DNA from: Lachnospiraceae bacterium
GTDB taxonomy: Bacteria > Bacillota > Clostridia > Lachnospirales > Lachnospiraceae
DNA: 64,000 bases
Reading direction: 5' to 3'
NCBI GenBank assembly: GCA_017448245.1
Contig: JAFSLV010000011.1
Location: 124,001-188,000, forward strand
Below, one piece after another: positions 23,952 to 32,877 of this stretch (its first letter is position 1; each line of letters starts with the position of its first letter). The translations under genes and the position numbers were made by a program. The notes below the pieces were generated by a model. That model saw only the letters and a list, made by a program, of their open reading frames with translations, was not told where the DNA came from and did no database searches.

Positions 23952-26900
23952 ATGCGGCTGCTGCGTATTGCGTCAGGCGGCCTGAAGGGCAGAAAGCGGG
24001 ATACGGCCGTTCTGGGCAGTATTTTGTTTCTGGCCTTTCTTTTTTTGACGCTTTCCTCCGTTCTTCTTTCTTCTTTTTCCGGAACCGCCAGGCTGGAACG
24101 TCAAAAGCTGCACGGTGCATGGCAGATCATGTATTACGGCGTACAGGGAGAATCCGCCGCTCTGAGGCGGGAGCTTGCGCCATGCGCACAGATCCGTCTG
24201 GCCGGTACAACCAATACAGGGTCCCTGATCGGCACGATCGACGAGGACGCGCTTGAGACGGCAGGTTTCATCCTGGAGGAAGGGAGGCTGCCGCAGGGGC
24301 AGGACGAAATCCTCCTGGTACGGGGAAGGATGTCCGCAGAGCCCGCCCCGGGAGAAACACTGGATATCACGTACAGCTACGAGGATATGCAAAGCGGCAC
24401 GGAGGAAGGTGCGGAATCCGTGCAAAAGGAGGCGGTGCTTGCCTCTGTCAGACAGACGATGACGGCGCAGGATACGGAGGATTTCCGGGCATACCTGAAG
24501 GAGCATTATGATCCGAAGGAAGGAACCGTCTCCTTTACGGAAACGGTCACCGGATACTACGGGGAAGAGGAATATGCGTATTCGTACCGCCTGCCGGAAG
24601 GCGTCGACGCGGATCATCCGGAACCAGAGATCGAGGAGGATCTGCTCTATATGTGGGCGCGCTATGCCTATGGTCCCGCCACATTCGGGGAATACCCCTA
24701 CGCAATCAGCAGCATTCTGCGCAAAGACGGCGAACTGTTCGGATATGAAGATATTTCGATCGACATCGACCGCCGGGGATTTAAGATCTTCTACAGCGGA
24801 GCGGGATTTTCCGACGAATACAGAGGCAGATATGATGATGCTGCCATGCATACGTGCGCGGTGATGCTGCGCAAAACCTGTACGGTCGTCGGATACATTT
24901 CACCCTACGCGGATCACTGGGATGTGCGGGGGCTTTCCATGCCGGACGCCTTTGTGTCACCTCAGGCGGGAGACCAGGTGCTGCGGGCGCTCTCCTTTGC
25001 CGAGCAGCATTACAGTGAGGGTACGAAAAACCGTCCCTCCGCGGAAATCCTTTTACTCGGGGATGCCGGTATGTCCCGGGAAGACAGAGTTGCGCAAATC
25101 CTCCCGGTGTACATGGCCGCGCAGAGGCCCTCGTTTCGCACGGAGGGCTTTACGGAGGATTCTTTCGGTTCCGCTCACGGCTTTATCACGGGTCTGGATC
25201 CCGTGACCGGAGAGGAAAAAACCTGTCAGCTCCATATCTATCGCAATTATGATACCCATGTTGACAACTACGTACTGCAGGATGTGTCCGGGGAGTACAG
25301 GCTCGTCAGCGGCGACCCGGCGGAAGAAGAACGGTGGGAGGAGTTTTCCGACCTCTTATTGCCGCTGGCACCGCCGGTACTGACCTTTGAGGAACTCGAG
25401 CAAAACAACGGATATCCCCTGCGGCTGAACAATTACGCGTATCCGCCCTCCGGCAACGCGGGACAGTCGATGCAGTGGCTTGCGGGCGGCGTTCTGATCG
25501 GCGTCGCGGCATTTTCCGTCTTTCAGGTGTACTGGACCCAGTTGAGAAGGCGCAGAATGCGCCTCGCAACGATGATGAGCATCGGTGCGACAGACGCGCA
25601 GGTGCTTGCCGTGCTGCTCCTGGAGGTGGCGCTGCTGCTGGTCGTTTCCCTGGTACTGGGTACGGCGTTCGGGTTTTTGGCGGCGCGTCTGATCACGGGG
25701 CTTCGGGATACGCGGTTCATCGTGGATGGGACCGCACTTGCCGTCGGAGAGGCGCTCTGTATCCTGGCCGTGCTCCTGGGGGCGCTCATTCCGATGCTCC
25801 TCGTCCGGAACATCCCGCTGACGGGACGGGAACAGCTGAGCAAAAGGACCTTACAGCTGCGCGCACCGCGGCGCACACGGCGGCAGACCTACGGCCGCAT
25901 TCTGCTGCGCCAGACGGTGGTCAACCGCGGCCGGACGTGCCTGCAGTTTTTGCTGGCGCTGCTTCTTGCGGTGACACTGCTTTTGACGCTCTTCCTCTGC
26001 CATGACGCCTACGGTGCGTACCGCCGCAGCGTGACGGACACGGCGATGCCGGAATATGAGCTTGTGGCGCCCTACGGGATGAGTACCAGGATGATGGAGC
26101 GGAGCATGGAGCTGACAAAAGAACTGCGTGAGGGATCGACGCTGTCCTGTATAAGGGAGGCACCGAATGTTTATCTGCACTGCGATACACTGTTGGAAAG
26201 CAGTCCGATTCTGAAGACGCTGCACGGGATGCCCGAGGCGCAGGGCATGTTCCGGGAAACGGAAGGGGGAGAGACGGGCGTTGCCGTCCGCGTCATGGGC
26301 GCATCGAAGGACAGCGCGCTTTTGCACAGCCTGTTGCGGATGCTTCCCGCCGATACCGTGGACCTTGCGTCGCTGGAGCGGGGAGAAAGCTGCATTCTTC
26401 TGGTACCGCAGTATCTGCCGGACGGTGAGGGGGTATTGCAAAAGATGCCGGATCCCGAGGCGCTCAAAAGCCTGCGTGCCGACGAGCTGGCGGGGGAGCT
26501 GCTGGAGCTGCATTATGCGGACCGGTATGCTTCCGTCTGCCGCACGGATCCGTCTGTCCGTCCGGGGGAGCGCATCACGCTGACGGCTTACAGACAGTGG
26601 CTGGAGGATGTAGACGGTCGTACCATGCTGCTCGAAGGCAGTACGACCATCCATCCGAGGGTCGATGCGGTGATCCATGTCCTCGGGGAGGGCGTCTGGC
26701 CGTTTTCGGAAAACAATGCCACCCACATCGTGGTCTCCGGTGAGCGGATCATCCGGACGATCTATCCGCAGGCCAATGCGTCCATGTCTGCCGAACAGGC
26801 AGCATTTCACCGTATCATGGCAAAGATTTATTATCCGGACTGCTACGGACTTACGCGCTTTATCGTGCGTAACGGCACGGAAAGTGATCCGGTCACGCAG

Positions 26901-27401
26901 GATACGCTGGCCGCGGATTTTGCGGAAGAGCTGGGCCTGGACTTTATCAATTACCGGATCCGGATCGAACGGGAGGCGTCCTCCGCGCAGATGCGCAGGA
27001 TGATGTTTTTCCTGCTGGGGCTCGAGATGTCGCTGGTGATTCTCACCCTGCTCTATTCGGGCGCGGACGTGGCGGCGGAACAGGACCGCTACCGGATCGG
27101 CACCCTGCAGGCGTTCGGCGTGACGACGTTTGAGATCAACACCGGCCAGAGTCTGCTGGCGGCGGGAATGGCGGTCGTTTCCTGTGTGGCGGCGCATCCC
27201 GTCATTGCGCTGGTACATCTCGTCACCGCGCTTTTGGCCACGAATCCGCAGATGGCACTCAGGGAGAATCTTGCGGGATATCCGTGGGGGACGCATGTGC
27301 TCATCTGCGTGTTATTTATCCTCAGCTATACGTTGATGCAGAGCATGCCGGTCAGAAGAGTCAGCAGGCTGGATCCGATTGAAAACATCAGGGTAAATTG
27401 A
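23952..27401 (+). CDS. FtsX-like ABC transporter permease
   Basis: 1149 residues. One helix near 18-42 is followed by a large outside domain (about 45-500), three helices (about 513-632), one near 668-690, a second outside domain (about 700-1000) and three C-terminal helices, the last before MPVRRVSRLDPIENIRVN. This is a two-fold FtsX/MacB-type permease like those in antimicrobial-peptide export, lipoprotein release or sensing. These proteins transmit force rather than form a simple channel. The ATPase gene follows after 28 nt. No two-component system is nearby, so a BceAB-type role is not supported by context. Confidence 0.88.
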   Translation: MRLLRIASGGLKGRKRDTAVLGSILFLAFLFLTLSSVLLSSFSGTARLERQKLHGAWQIMYYGVQGESAALRRELAPCAQIRLAGTTNTGSLIGTIDEDALETAGFILEEGRLPQGQDEILLVRGRMSAEPAPGETLDITYSYEDMQSGTEEGAESVQKEAVLASVRQTMTAQDTEDFRAYLKEHYDPKEGTVSFTETVTGYYGEEEYAYSYRLPEGVDADHPEPEIEEDLLYMWARYAYGPATFGEYPYAISSILRKDGELFGYEDISIDIDRRGFKIFYSGAGFSDEYRGRYDDAAMHTCAVMLRKTCTVVGYISPYADHWDVRGLSMPDAFVSPQAGDQVLRALSFAEQHYSEGTKNRPSAEILLLGDAGMSREDRVAQILPVYMAAQRPSFRTEGFTEDSFGSAHGFITGLDPVTGEEKTCQLHIYRNYDTHVDNYVLQDVSGEYRLVSGDPAEEERWEEFSDLLLPLAPPVLTFEELEQNNGYPLRLNNYAYPPSGNAGQSMQWLAGGVLIGVAAFSVFQVYWTQLRRRRMRLATMMSIGATDAQVLAVLLLEVALLLVVSLVLGTAFGFLAARLITGLRDTRFIVDGTALAVGEALCILAVLLGALIPMLLVRNIPLTGREQLSKRTLQLRAPRRTRRQTYGRILLRQTVVNRGRTCLQFLLALLLAVTLLLTLFLCHDAYGAYRRSVTDTAMPEYELVAPYGMSTRMMERSMELTKELREGSTLSCIREAPNVYLHCDTLLESSPILKTLHGMPEAQGMFRETEGGETGVAVRVMGASKDSALLHSLLRMLPADTVDLASLERGESCILLVPQYLPDGEGVLQKMPDPEALKSLRADELAGELLELHYADRYASVCRTDPSVRPGERITLTAYRQWLEDVDGRTMLLEGSTTIHPRVDAVIHVLGEGVWPFSENNATHIVVSGERIIRTIYPQANASMSAEQAAFHRIMAKIYYPDCYGLTRFIVRNGTESDPVTQDTLAADFAEELGLDFINYRIRIEREASSAQMRRMMFFLLGLEMSLVILTLLYSGADVAAEQDRYRIGTLQAFGVTTFEINTGQSLLAAGMAVVSCVAAHPVIALVHLVTALLATNPQMALRENLAGYPWGTHVLICVLFILSYTLMQSMPVRRVSRLDPIENIRVN

Positions 27402-27429
27402 CAGGACAGCCCGAAATAAGGAGCGGAGC

Positions 27430-28110
27430 ATGACGGAACTCATCTTACAGACAAAGGACTTACGAAAAACCTACCATCCGGGCACGGTACAGGCCGTGGA
27501 GGCACTGCGCGGGATTCATCTGGACTTTGAGAAGGGCCGCTATTACGCCATCATCGGAAAGAGCGGCTGCGGCAAATCGACGCTGCTGCATATCCTCGGT
27601 GCCCTGGATACGCCGACCGCGGGACAGGTCATCTGCGCGGGAGAAGACGTCTTTGGCCGCTCCAGGAACGCGCTTGCGGCATTTCGCCGGAGGCAGATCG
27701 GCTTTGTCTTCCAGTCCTACAATCTGCTGCAGGAGCATACCGTGCTGGAGAATATCCTGATGCCGCTGCATCTGGACGGCAGGGACGCGGATGAGGAATA
27801 TCTGCATCCGATAATGGAGATGCTGGAGATCGAAGGGCTGGTACATAAGTTTCCCTCCGAACTCTCCGGAGGAGAGCAGCAGCGCGTGGCGATTGCCAGG
27901 GCGTTGTCCGCCAAACCCGCCATAGTTCTGGCGGACGAGCCGACCGGCAATCTCGATCCCGCAACCGGCCGGCATACCCTGGCACTGATGCAACATACGA
28001 TGGAACAGCTGGGGCAGACACTGATCCTTGTGACACATGACATGGACATCGCGGAAAAAGCGCATGTGCTGATCCGCATCCATCAGGGCGAGATCGTGGA
28101 CGTCACGTGA
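27430..28110 (+). CDS. ABC transporter ATP-binding protein (LolD/MacB class)
   Basis: 226 residues. Walker A GKSGCGKST (Lys49), Q-loop FVFQSYNLL, signature LSGGEQQRVAIARAL, Walker B IVLADEPTGNLD and switch His in LVTHDMD are all intact. The SYNLL and EPTGNLD segments are typical of ATPases paired with FtsX-type permeases. It forms a complex with the large permease upstream. AAGGAG precedes the ATG. Confidence 0.95.
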   Translation: MTELILQTKDLRKTYHPGTVQAVEALRGIHLDFEKGRYYAIIGKSGCGKSTLLHILGALDTPTAGQVICAGEDVFGRSRNALAAFRRRQIGFVFQSYNLLQEHTVLENILMPLHLDGRDADEEYLHPIMEMLEIEGLVHKFPSELSGGEQQRVAIARALSAKPAIVLADEPTGNLDPATGRHTLALMQHTMEQLGQTLILVTHDMDIAEKAHVLIRIHQGEIVDVT

Positions 28111-28167
28111 TCACGGTGCGGGGGCCGGCAACGGTCCGGCAATGAAAAAAAAATCAAAAAAAATAAA

Positions 28168-28206
28168 ACCGTCCGCGGTTTCCACGGTACTGATCTATAG
28201 AAACCG
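28168..28206 (+). promoter_or_regulatory. Overlapping inverted repeats before the sigma gene
   Basis: ACCGT (28168-28172) and ACGGT (28184-28188), and CGGTTTC (28176-28182) and GAAACCG (28200-28206), form two mutually exclusive pairings just after an A-rich tract (28143-28166). They end 40 nt before the sigma ATG. An operator or leader switch is possible. Confidence 0.4.
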
Positions 28207-28245
28207 TTAATGGAAGATGATTTCAGACCCAAAGGAGGGATCACC

Positions 28246-29931
28246 ATGGATCAACAACTGTTATCCGCCGTCACTAAGATGCGCGAGGGAAAAGAGGAAG
28301 GCTTCAACGCCGTCTACGCCGCGACGCACAATCACGTCTATTTCCGTGCGAAGCAGACGATGCGGCACGAACAGGATGCGGAGGATCTGGTACAGATCGT
28401 ATATACGGAAGCCTTCCGCAACATCGCCTCGTTGCAGACGCCGGATGCGCTGTTCGGGTGGCTTGACGCAATCACATACAACCAGGGGATGAAGATGTTC
28501 AGAAAGAAAAAGGACATGCTGCTGTCGGAAGAGGGAGAGGGTGTGTTTGATACCCTCGAGACGAATGACATCGCCTCCATGCCGGAACCGACAATGGACG
28601 AAAAAGAGACCGGCAACATCATCAAGGGTCTGATCGCGGAGCTGCCGGAGGCGCAGAGGGCATCGCTCACCGCGTATTACTTCGACGGCTTTTCCGTGGG
28701 CAAGATCGCGGAGATGATGGAGTGCTCGGAAGGAACCATCAAGAGCCGCTTAAACTACGCCCGTCAATACTTAAAGGAACGGATCCTCCAAAAGGAAAAG
28801 AAGGAAGGCTATGCCTTACACGTCTTCGGTCTGCCGGCACTCTGGTACGCCTTATGGAAGCTGTCCAAAGAGACGACGATGACGGCGCACGCCGCGGAGG
28901 CGGTCTATCAGAAGGGCTGCGCATCCGTCGGCCTGAAGGCGGCGCCGCTCACGATGACACCGGCGATTGCCAATGCGGGCGCGGGGATGGCGCAGGTGAT
29001 GCCGTCGTGGGTTTCCACGGTGGCGGAAACCCTCACAGCCGCAGCGGGCGGAAGCGCAGCCGTGGCAGGCGGCGCTTCGTCCTTCGGGTCGGCCGCGGGC
29101 AGCGCCTCATCCGTCGACATGACCGGCGGTGCGACCACAGCCGCCACGGGCAGTACTGCCGCTACGGCAGCAGCAGGCGCTGTCTCCATAAAGGCCGTGA
29201 TTGCCGCCGTCGCAGCAGCGGTCGTGGTGATCGCGGGCGCCGCGATCGTCATACCGCGTGTCATCTCTGACCGCAATGAGACCACGCAGGTCGCAGACGC
29301 GGAGGAAGCACAGGATGCGGATGCCCTGTCTGCCGGGGAGGAGGACGCGATCAACGCCGCAGAAGCGGAAGCCGAAGCGGAGGCCTTAGCACAGGCGGAA
29401 CGCGCAGCGGCGGAGGAGGAAGCGCTTGCCGGGGAGGAGGAAGAAGACGCCCCCGCGAATCCAATGGCGGATTACTTCAACATGACCATGGGAGAAGTGA
29501 TAGAACAACTGGGTGAAAACTATGAGGTTGTCTTTTATGAAGGCGGCAGATCGTTGTGGTATGAGGATCAACACCTCCTGGTGATTGAGCAGTGGTATGA
29601 CGGATTGTATGACGGACAATATGGAACGGATCAATTACTCGTCATCAACACGGATAACAACCCCGGGACAATCCTGTATACGGGAGATGATGAAGTGCTT
29701 CCCGGAGTAAGGCGTGACACGATGCCAAACATAACAGCGCAGTTAGACCGCCTCGGCATCGAATATGAGACATACTTCTTTTCCGGCACGGAAAACATAT
29801 CCGGGGAAGATTCTCATGGGATTAACTTCGTATATCAGGGCATACGCTATAACTGTAGCTGGGGTGGCACCGATCCGGATGTAACCGTTTGCGACAGCAT
29901 TGGATTCTTCCCCGCCCCGGAAAGCCAATGA
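28246..29931 (+). CDS. ECF-type sigma factor fused to a membrane anchor and outside domain
   Basis: 561 residues. Sigma region 2 (about 15-90, HEQDAEDLVQIVYTEAF) and region 4 (about 125-182, LPEAQRASLTAYYFDGFSVGKIAEM, SEGTIKSRLNYARQYLKE) make a complete ECF core. A long Ala/Gly/Thr linker leads to one helix at 315-337 (VIAAVAAAVVVIAGAA), then an acidic stretch and a C-terminal domain (about 410-561) outside the cell. This would be a membrane-tethered sigma factor with its own sensor. AAAGGAGG selects the ATG at 28246. No anti-sigma gene is adjacent. Confidence 0.85.
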   Translation: MDQQLLSAVTKMREGKEEGFNAVYAATHNHVYFRAKQTMRHEQDAEDLVQIVYTEAFRNIASLQTPDALFGWLDAITYNQGMKMFRKKKDMLLSEEGEGVFDTLETNDIASMPEPTMDEKETGNIIKGLIAELPEAQRASLTAYYFDGFSVGKIAEMMECSEGTIKSRLNYARQYLKERILQKEKKEGYALHVFGLPALWYALWKLSKETTMTAHAAEAVYQKGCASVGLKAAPLTMTPAIANAGAGMAQVMPSWVSTVAETLTAAAGGSAAVAGGASSFGSAAGSASSVDMTGGATTAATGSTAATAAAGAVSIKAVIAAVAAAVVVIAGAAIVIPRVISDRNETTQVADAEEAQDADALSAGEEDAINAAEAEAEAEALAQAERAAAEEEALAGEEEEDAPANPMADYFNMTMGEVIEQLGENYEVVFYEGGRSLWYEDQHLLVIEQWYDGLYDGQYGTDQLLVINTDNNPGTILYTGDDEVLPGVRRDTMPNITAQLDRLGIEYETYFFSGTENISGEDSHGINFVYQGIRYNCSWGGTDPDVTVCDSIGFFPAPESQ

Positions 29932-29974
29932 AATTTCTTTATAGATCCGTTCACAAACAGAGAGGAAAGCGGTG

Positions 29975-31843
29975 ATGAAAAAAGTCAAATTACAGATAGC
30001 ACTTTTCATGTGTGCACTTATGCTTGCGGGATGCGGTGGAAAGAACGGAAATAGAACCGGCGACCGTCAGGTGACAACAAAACAGACAGAGAGCTCCGCA
30101 CCAATATCGCCGTATATCAGAAACAAGGTACCGGATACATCGGACATCGATATTTTCGATGTGAACGTGTACGAAAAAATGGCGGAAGCTTACTATGCCA
30201 TCGCGGATGAAATCGGCGGGAAGAACTTCTCTGTGATGTGTGACATTAACCACGACAATCTCCCGGAGATGGTGGTGTTCTATACCACGGAGACGGAGGA
30301 GGAGTTTTCCTCGATTTATACCTATGACGGAAAGAAAGCGGTGATGCTCGTGGAGGCGTTTCCCTGTGCAGACGGCATGTCTTTGCACGGAGTGACGGAT
30401 CTTCCGCTGCTTCACATGACGGTTTCGGATTATGAAGCGCAGAAATCAACCATTTATGAGTATAACATGAATGATCATGACATCACGGTTTTTGTTGAGG
30501 GAACCGCGACACCGATTCCGGACACAGCGGTGCAGGGGTGGACGATCCGCTATCCGTATATGCCTGAGGATGTATATAATGATGAGCGGTCATCTGTTGT
30601 CAGCCTGGATGATTCCAAAGTGTTTTATCCGGACAGAGACTGGAATCAAATGGCGTTGTATAACATGCGGCGCTGCGTAAAATGGAAAGGCATGTTTCTT
30701 GAGGAGCCTGTTCCGACTGATAATCTGATAAAACTATCGGACATCATAATGATTGATATAAACAGCGTAGGTGTTCCGACATATGATCCGTCCATGAGCC
30801 CTCTTCCGTTTGCGCTTGAAATTCCTGTTCCCGCAATCAGCGGCGGAGAAATGTACTATCCCGAAAAGGAGAATGTGGTATTTTCTGTCAGGGTAATGGC
30901 GAGTGAGACAAATCCTAATACGGAGCCGGGCGGAAAGAGCGGGCATACAACACCCGGAGGGAATTACACCATGACAGATGTTCTTTGGGATGGAGAGCAT
31001 AATGATACAATGGAAGAAGTGATTCATATTTACAGCAATATAACAAATACACATTTTAAAATTACTTTGGAATATGCAAAGGGATATTTATGGGGGCTGG
31101 ACAGAGCTGTGTTGGAGGATTTGGAATCATACAGAGAAGTGCTTTGGGAAACAATAGCCGAACAGTTAGATGCGGCGGACGCAGAACCTGTACGGACAGA
31201 AAGTACAGCAGACAGTACGCAAACCGGCGCGGGGGGCGGTACGGAGGCGGATTACGAGGATGCAATCGACCAGTACCGCAGCGCGTTGCGGGAAAGACCC
31301 TCGGAGTATGGGGATTTACAGAAAATGGAATCCGACTATCCCGTGGCAAAGGGGTATGTGGAATGGCTGTACTACTACATTGATCCGGTTCTTTTTGACA
31401 CTGCATTTTTCTATACGCTGTACGACGTCAACGGAGACGGCACGGAGGAAATGCTGGTATTGATGTTTGAACCCTATTCCGGCGTGTATATCCTGACGGA
31501 TGTCATCAGTGTGGTAGCCGGCAGAACCGAAAGCATATTAAATGCGGGCGCACGCTGGCGCATCTATGTGCAGGACGACGGATTGATCGCGTACAACGGC
31601 AGCGGCGGCATGGCACGCAGTGTGAGCGCATACCGTATCGGCGATCACGGAGAAGCGGTGCAGGTATTCAATTATGAAGAATCCAGAATGGCGGACGACA
31701 GTATCTCCAAAACAGTCCTCCTCGATGACGGCAGCCTCACCGAAGCGCGAAAGGAAGAGTTGAAAAATCTCCCCTGGGACGCATCCGCAGTCCCCGATAG
31801 CATAAGCCCGTCTGACATCACAATATGGAAACCGCTGCGGTAG
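29975..31843 (+). CDS. Large lipoprotein with Asp-rich repeat-like segments
   Basis: 622 residues. LMLAGC is a clear lipobox. Segments CDINHDNLPEMVVFY and YDVNGDGTEEMLVL look like calcium-binding or VCBS/FG-GAP-like turns found in exported proteins of Lachnospiraceae; a Thr/Gly/Glu-rich linker lies near residues 405-425. The function is unknown. AGAGGAAA supports the ATG at 29975. It starts 43 nt after the tethered sigma gene and is probably in the same operon. The middle (about 30.6-31.1 kb) is much more AT-rich than the rest of the window. Confidence 0.7.
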   Translation: MKKVKLQIALFMCALMLAGCGGKNGNRTGDRQVTTKQTESSAPISPYIRNKVPDTSDIDIFDVNVYEKMAEAYYAIADEIGGKNFSVMCDINHDNLPEMVVFYTTETEEEFSSIYTYDGKKAVMLVEAFPCADGMSLHGVTDLPLLHMTVSDYEAQKSTIYEYNMNDHDITVFVEGTATPIPDTAVQGWTIRYPYMPEDVYNDERSSVVSLDDSKVFYPDRDWNQMALYNMRRCVKWKGMFLEEPVPTDNLIKLSDIIMIDINSVGVPTYDPSMSPLPFALEIPVPAISGGEMYYPEKENVVFSVRVMASETNPNTEPGGKSGHTTPGGNYTMTDVLWDGEHNDTMEEVIHIYSNITNTHFKITLEYAKGYLWGLDRAVLEDLESYREVLWETIAEQLDAADAEPVRTESTADSTQTGAGGGTEADYEDAIDQYRSALRERPSEYGDLQKMESDYPVAKGYVEWLYYYIDPVLFDTAFFYTLYDVNGDGTEEMLVLMFEPYSGVYILTDVISVVAGRTESILNAGARWRIYVQDDGLIAYNGSGGMARSVSAYRIGDHGEAVQVFNYEESRMADDSISKTVLLDDGSLTEARKEELKNLPWDASAVPDSISPSDITIWKPLR

Positions 31844-31967
31844 GAAAAGACCTACTCTTAAGGGGAAGGATTGCCCTGACACTTCCAAGGCTGAGGGAGT
31901 TTGTGGAAAGCCGGGCGGAGGAATGAGTCTTCGTGCTGCAAGATAATACGGGCCGCATCATGCGGAA

Positions 31968-31992
31968 ACGGCGGGAATCCCCGCCGTCTTTT
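31968..31992 (+). terminator. Intrinsic terminator after the lipoprotein gene
   Basis: ACGGCGGG and CCCGCCGT pair perfectly around AATC, followed by CTTTT. It closes the sigma-lipoprotein unit. The surrounding gap 31844-32219 holds no gene I can support apart from this and the palindrome at 32114. Confidence 0.8.
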
Positions 31993-32113
31993 ATCGTACA
32001 GTATCCTGCGTTTGATGACGGAATACGCGCGCTTTGACGCCGCAAGGGGCAGAGCGCTTGTCTTTTCCACCTCGCAGTGGATCAGCATGGCGATGATCTT
32101 GGCGATCTTACTG

Positions 32114-32213
32114 TTTTCGGTCAGAGGGGACGGTTCTCATCTGTCCGTTCTTTTCCACGGACAAGGGAGAACCGTCCCCCCTGACCGAAAACAAGCCACT
32201 GAGAACCGTCCCC
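32114..32213. repeat. REP-like palindromic element
   Basis: Two 25-nt arms (32114-32138 and 32167-32191) are inverted copies with one mismatch. They enclose a smaller hairpin, GTCCGT with ACGGAC. A third partial copy, GAGAACCGTCCCC, follows at 32201-32213. The GGGGACGGTTCTC core is of the kind that recurs as dispersed palindromes in bacterial genomes and is linked to Y1 REP-associated transposases. No transposase is present here. Confidence 0.75.
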
Positions 32214-32219
32214 GTTGGC

Positions 32220-32693
32220 TTATTCGGTGACGGCGATGCGTTTCACGTCGTCTTCCTTTTCGGGAAGCGGTTCGGGCTTGGGCAGTGTCAGCGTCAGAAC
32301 GCCGTTCCTGTACTGTGCCTTGATGTCGTCCCGGTTGAGGCCGGAGATATTGAAGGAGCGTTTGTAGGAGCGGTAGCCACGCTCGCGGCGCAGGACCTTG
32401 CCGTGCTTCTTTTCCTCGTTCTTTTCCGAATGCTCCGCGGAGACGGTCAGCACATCATCTTTGACGTCGACGTGGATGTCCTCCCTGTCAAAGCCCGGGA
32501 GCTCCGCCTCGAGCTCATAGTGGCCGTCCTTTTCGATGATGTCGGTTTTGGGCATCGCGCTCATTGCCGTGTCGAAGCGGTCATTCCAGAAGCCGCCGTT
32601 CCAGAAATCGTTCATCATTTTGTCGATCTCCGTGAAAGGGTCGGGGTTGCAGGATACTTCGTTGTCTCTTTTCCATAACATAGGCAGTAACAT
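32220..32693 (-). CDS. hsp20: Small heat-shock protein Hsp20
   Basis: 157 residues. The alpha-crystallin domain runs from about DIIEKDGHYELEAELPGFDREDIHVDV to NGVLTLTLPK, including FNISGLNRDDI. The C-terminal tail has only a weak match to the usual I-x-I motif (RIAV). It holds unfolding proteins in solution without ATP. GGAGG selects the ATG at 32693. A strong promoter with a palindrome lies upstream. Confidence 0.94.
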   Translation of the reverse strand: MLLPMLWKRDNEVSCNPDPFTEIDKMMNDFWNGGFWNDRFDTAMSAMPKTDIIEKDGHYELEAELPGFDREDIHVDVKDDVLTVSAEHSEKNEEKKHGKVLRRERGYRSYKRSFNISGLNRDDIKAQYRNGVLTLTLPKPEPLPEKEDDVKRIAVTE

Positions 32694-32750
32694 GATTTTG
32701 TACCTCCGTTTTGTGTTTGTATTTGTGAACGGTGCTCCCTGTTCCATTCA

Positions 32751-32787
32751 CTATAACTGTTATAGCACATATATAACATATAGTCAA
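32751..32787 (-). promoter_or_regulatory. Promoter of hsp20 with overlapping palindrome
   Basis: On the minus strand TTGACT (32787-32782), 17 nt, TATAAC (32764-32759), with TG one base before the -10. CTATAACTGTTATAG (32751-32765) is a perfect 7+1+7 palindrome covering the -10. It is neither a CIRCE nor a CtsR site, so it may be the site of another repressor. Confidence 0.65.
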
Positions 32788-32877
32788 TAAAGCGTTCGTA
32801 AATTAAAAATAAATGATTTATTTCTTTTCTTTTCCGTGCTTTTGTACTATGATTAGATGTAGATTCAAAGGGGGAGT

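Noticed and set aside
28120-28140. Terminator after the ABC ATPase
   Set aside because: A 5-bp GCCGG/CCGGC stem is present but is followed by A-rich, not T-rich, sequence.
31858-32088. Minus-strand ORF in the gap after the lipoprotein
   Set aside because: 75 codons without ribosome site, crossing the terminator hairpin. It might be a gene remnant, but I recognise nothing in it.
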